From Chloroflexota bacterium (GTDB taxonomy: Bacteria; Chloroflexota; Chloroflexia; Thermomicrobiales; UBA6265), in the NCBI GenBank assembly GCA_023424355.1, contig JAFAEA010000249.1, positions 1 through 12,835 of the forward strand: 12,835 bases of DNA, read 5' to 3'. The position numbers and the translations under genes are program-made. The notes under the pieces were generated by a model. That model worked only from the letters and a program-made list of their open reading frames with translations. It searched no databases and was not told where the DNA came from. Shown here one piece after another: positions 12,588 through 12,835 of the stretch (position 1 is its first letter; each line of letters starts with the position of its first letter).

Positions 12588-12835
12588 TGGTTGAGGGTGA
12601 GTCCGCCGACTTTACTGGCAAGTCGGAACAGATCGTTTAGTTCAACACCATTATCGACGGTGAATTCAACGGTACGGTTTCCGGCGCGCTTGAATCCGGG
12701 AATGAGCAGCATCTGATCGATGCGCGCCTGATGATCGGCATCAAGCTGCACTTCTGTGCCGGCTTCGATCACATACGGAGTAGAGGTCGCCGTCGAGATC
12801 GCGGCTTCGGCCGCCTTGCGAATGCGATCAAGCGC
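12584..12835 (-). CDS. Probable M55-family D-aminopeptidase (DppA-like), C-terminal 83 residues only
   Basis: The reading frame is open from the right edge to a TAG at 12584; a GTG at 12772 is in frame but is probably internal, because the 21 codons upstream of it also read as protein (ALDRIRKAAEAAISTATS and on). The visible part resembles the C-terminus of M55 peptidases such as Bacillus DppA: a helix, a strand (TEVQLDADHQARIDQML), then LIPGFKRAGNRTVEFTVDN, aligning with the LMPG...TGTTTVQF segment of DppA, and a final helix. M55 enzymes are zinc-dependent and remove N-terminal D-amino acids; the metal ligands lie in the N-terminal part outside the window, so activity cannot be judged. DppA genes often sit near dipeptide transporter genes, which fits the neighbouring operon. 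Confidence 0.55.
   Translation of the reverse strand, partial: ALDRIRKAAEAAISTATSTPYVIEAGTEVQLDADHQARIDQMLLIPGFKRAGNRTVEFTVDNGVELNDLFRLASKVGGLTLNH

Noticed and set aside
1..12835. CRISPR arrays, insertion sequences, tRNA or rRNA genes, prophage or defence genes
   Set aside because: I searched both strands by eye and found no regular repeat array, transposase-like protein, terminal inverted repeats or RNA gene; the window is filled by housekeeping and transport genes.

Overview
The window looks like ordinary chromosomal DNA from a free-living bacterium with tightly packed genes. Both solute-binding proteins start with a twin-arginine-type signal peptide, lack a lipobox cysteine, and one has a low-complexity Ser/Pro/Glu/Ala/Thr stretch just after the signal. 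Start codons are a mix of ATG, GTG and TTG. Together with the fused peptide-type transporter ATPase, these features suggest a member of the Chloroflexota (Thermomicrobiales-like). That assignment is inference from style, not from a marker gene.

Layout from left to right. (1) Minus strand, 1-1162: the 5' part of purH (purine biosynthesis, running off the left edge), preceded three bases upstream by a DinB-like putative metalloenzyme gene. (2) Plus strand, 1420-6073: an iron-siderophore uptake operon of the YclNOPQ/FatBCDE type (binding protein, two FecCD permeases, ATPase) whose last gene is followed after one base by a SpoU-family rRNA 2'-O-methyltransferase. (3) Minus strand, 11558 down to 6070: a second ABC importer operon of the Opp/Dpp family, in the order family 5 solute-binding protein, DppB-type permease, DppC-type permease, and one protein holding both ATPase domains. 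The substrate may be oligopeptides or oligosaccharides. (4) Plus strand, 11763-12587: an unrecognised protein with charged helical ends and a four-cysteine zinc-ribbon-like motif. (5) Minus strand, 12584 to the right edge: the C-terminal end of a protein resembling M55 D-aminopeptidase (DppA).

The two transport operons share a design: a binding protein gene first, then a GC-rich stem-loop between it and the first permease gene, then tightly coupled membrane and ATPase genes. Such stem-loops usually keep binding protein levels above permease levels. The two divergent intergenic regions (1163-1419 and 11559-11762) hold the promoters and candidate operators. Both convergent gene pairs overlap by exactly four bases at palindromic stop tetranucleotides (TTAA and CTAG), so no terminator lies between them.

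I found no CRISPR array, mobile element, tRNA, rRNA or defence system, and nothing that clearly amounts to an undescribed system. The items most worth following up are the orphan zinc-ribbon protein, the paired stem-loops, the repeats in the two regulatory regions, and the attachment of an RNA methyltransferase gene to an iron uptake operon.
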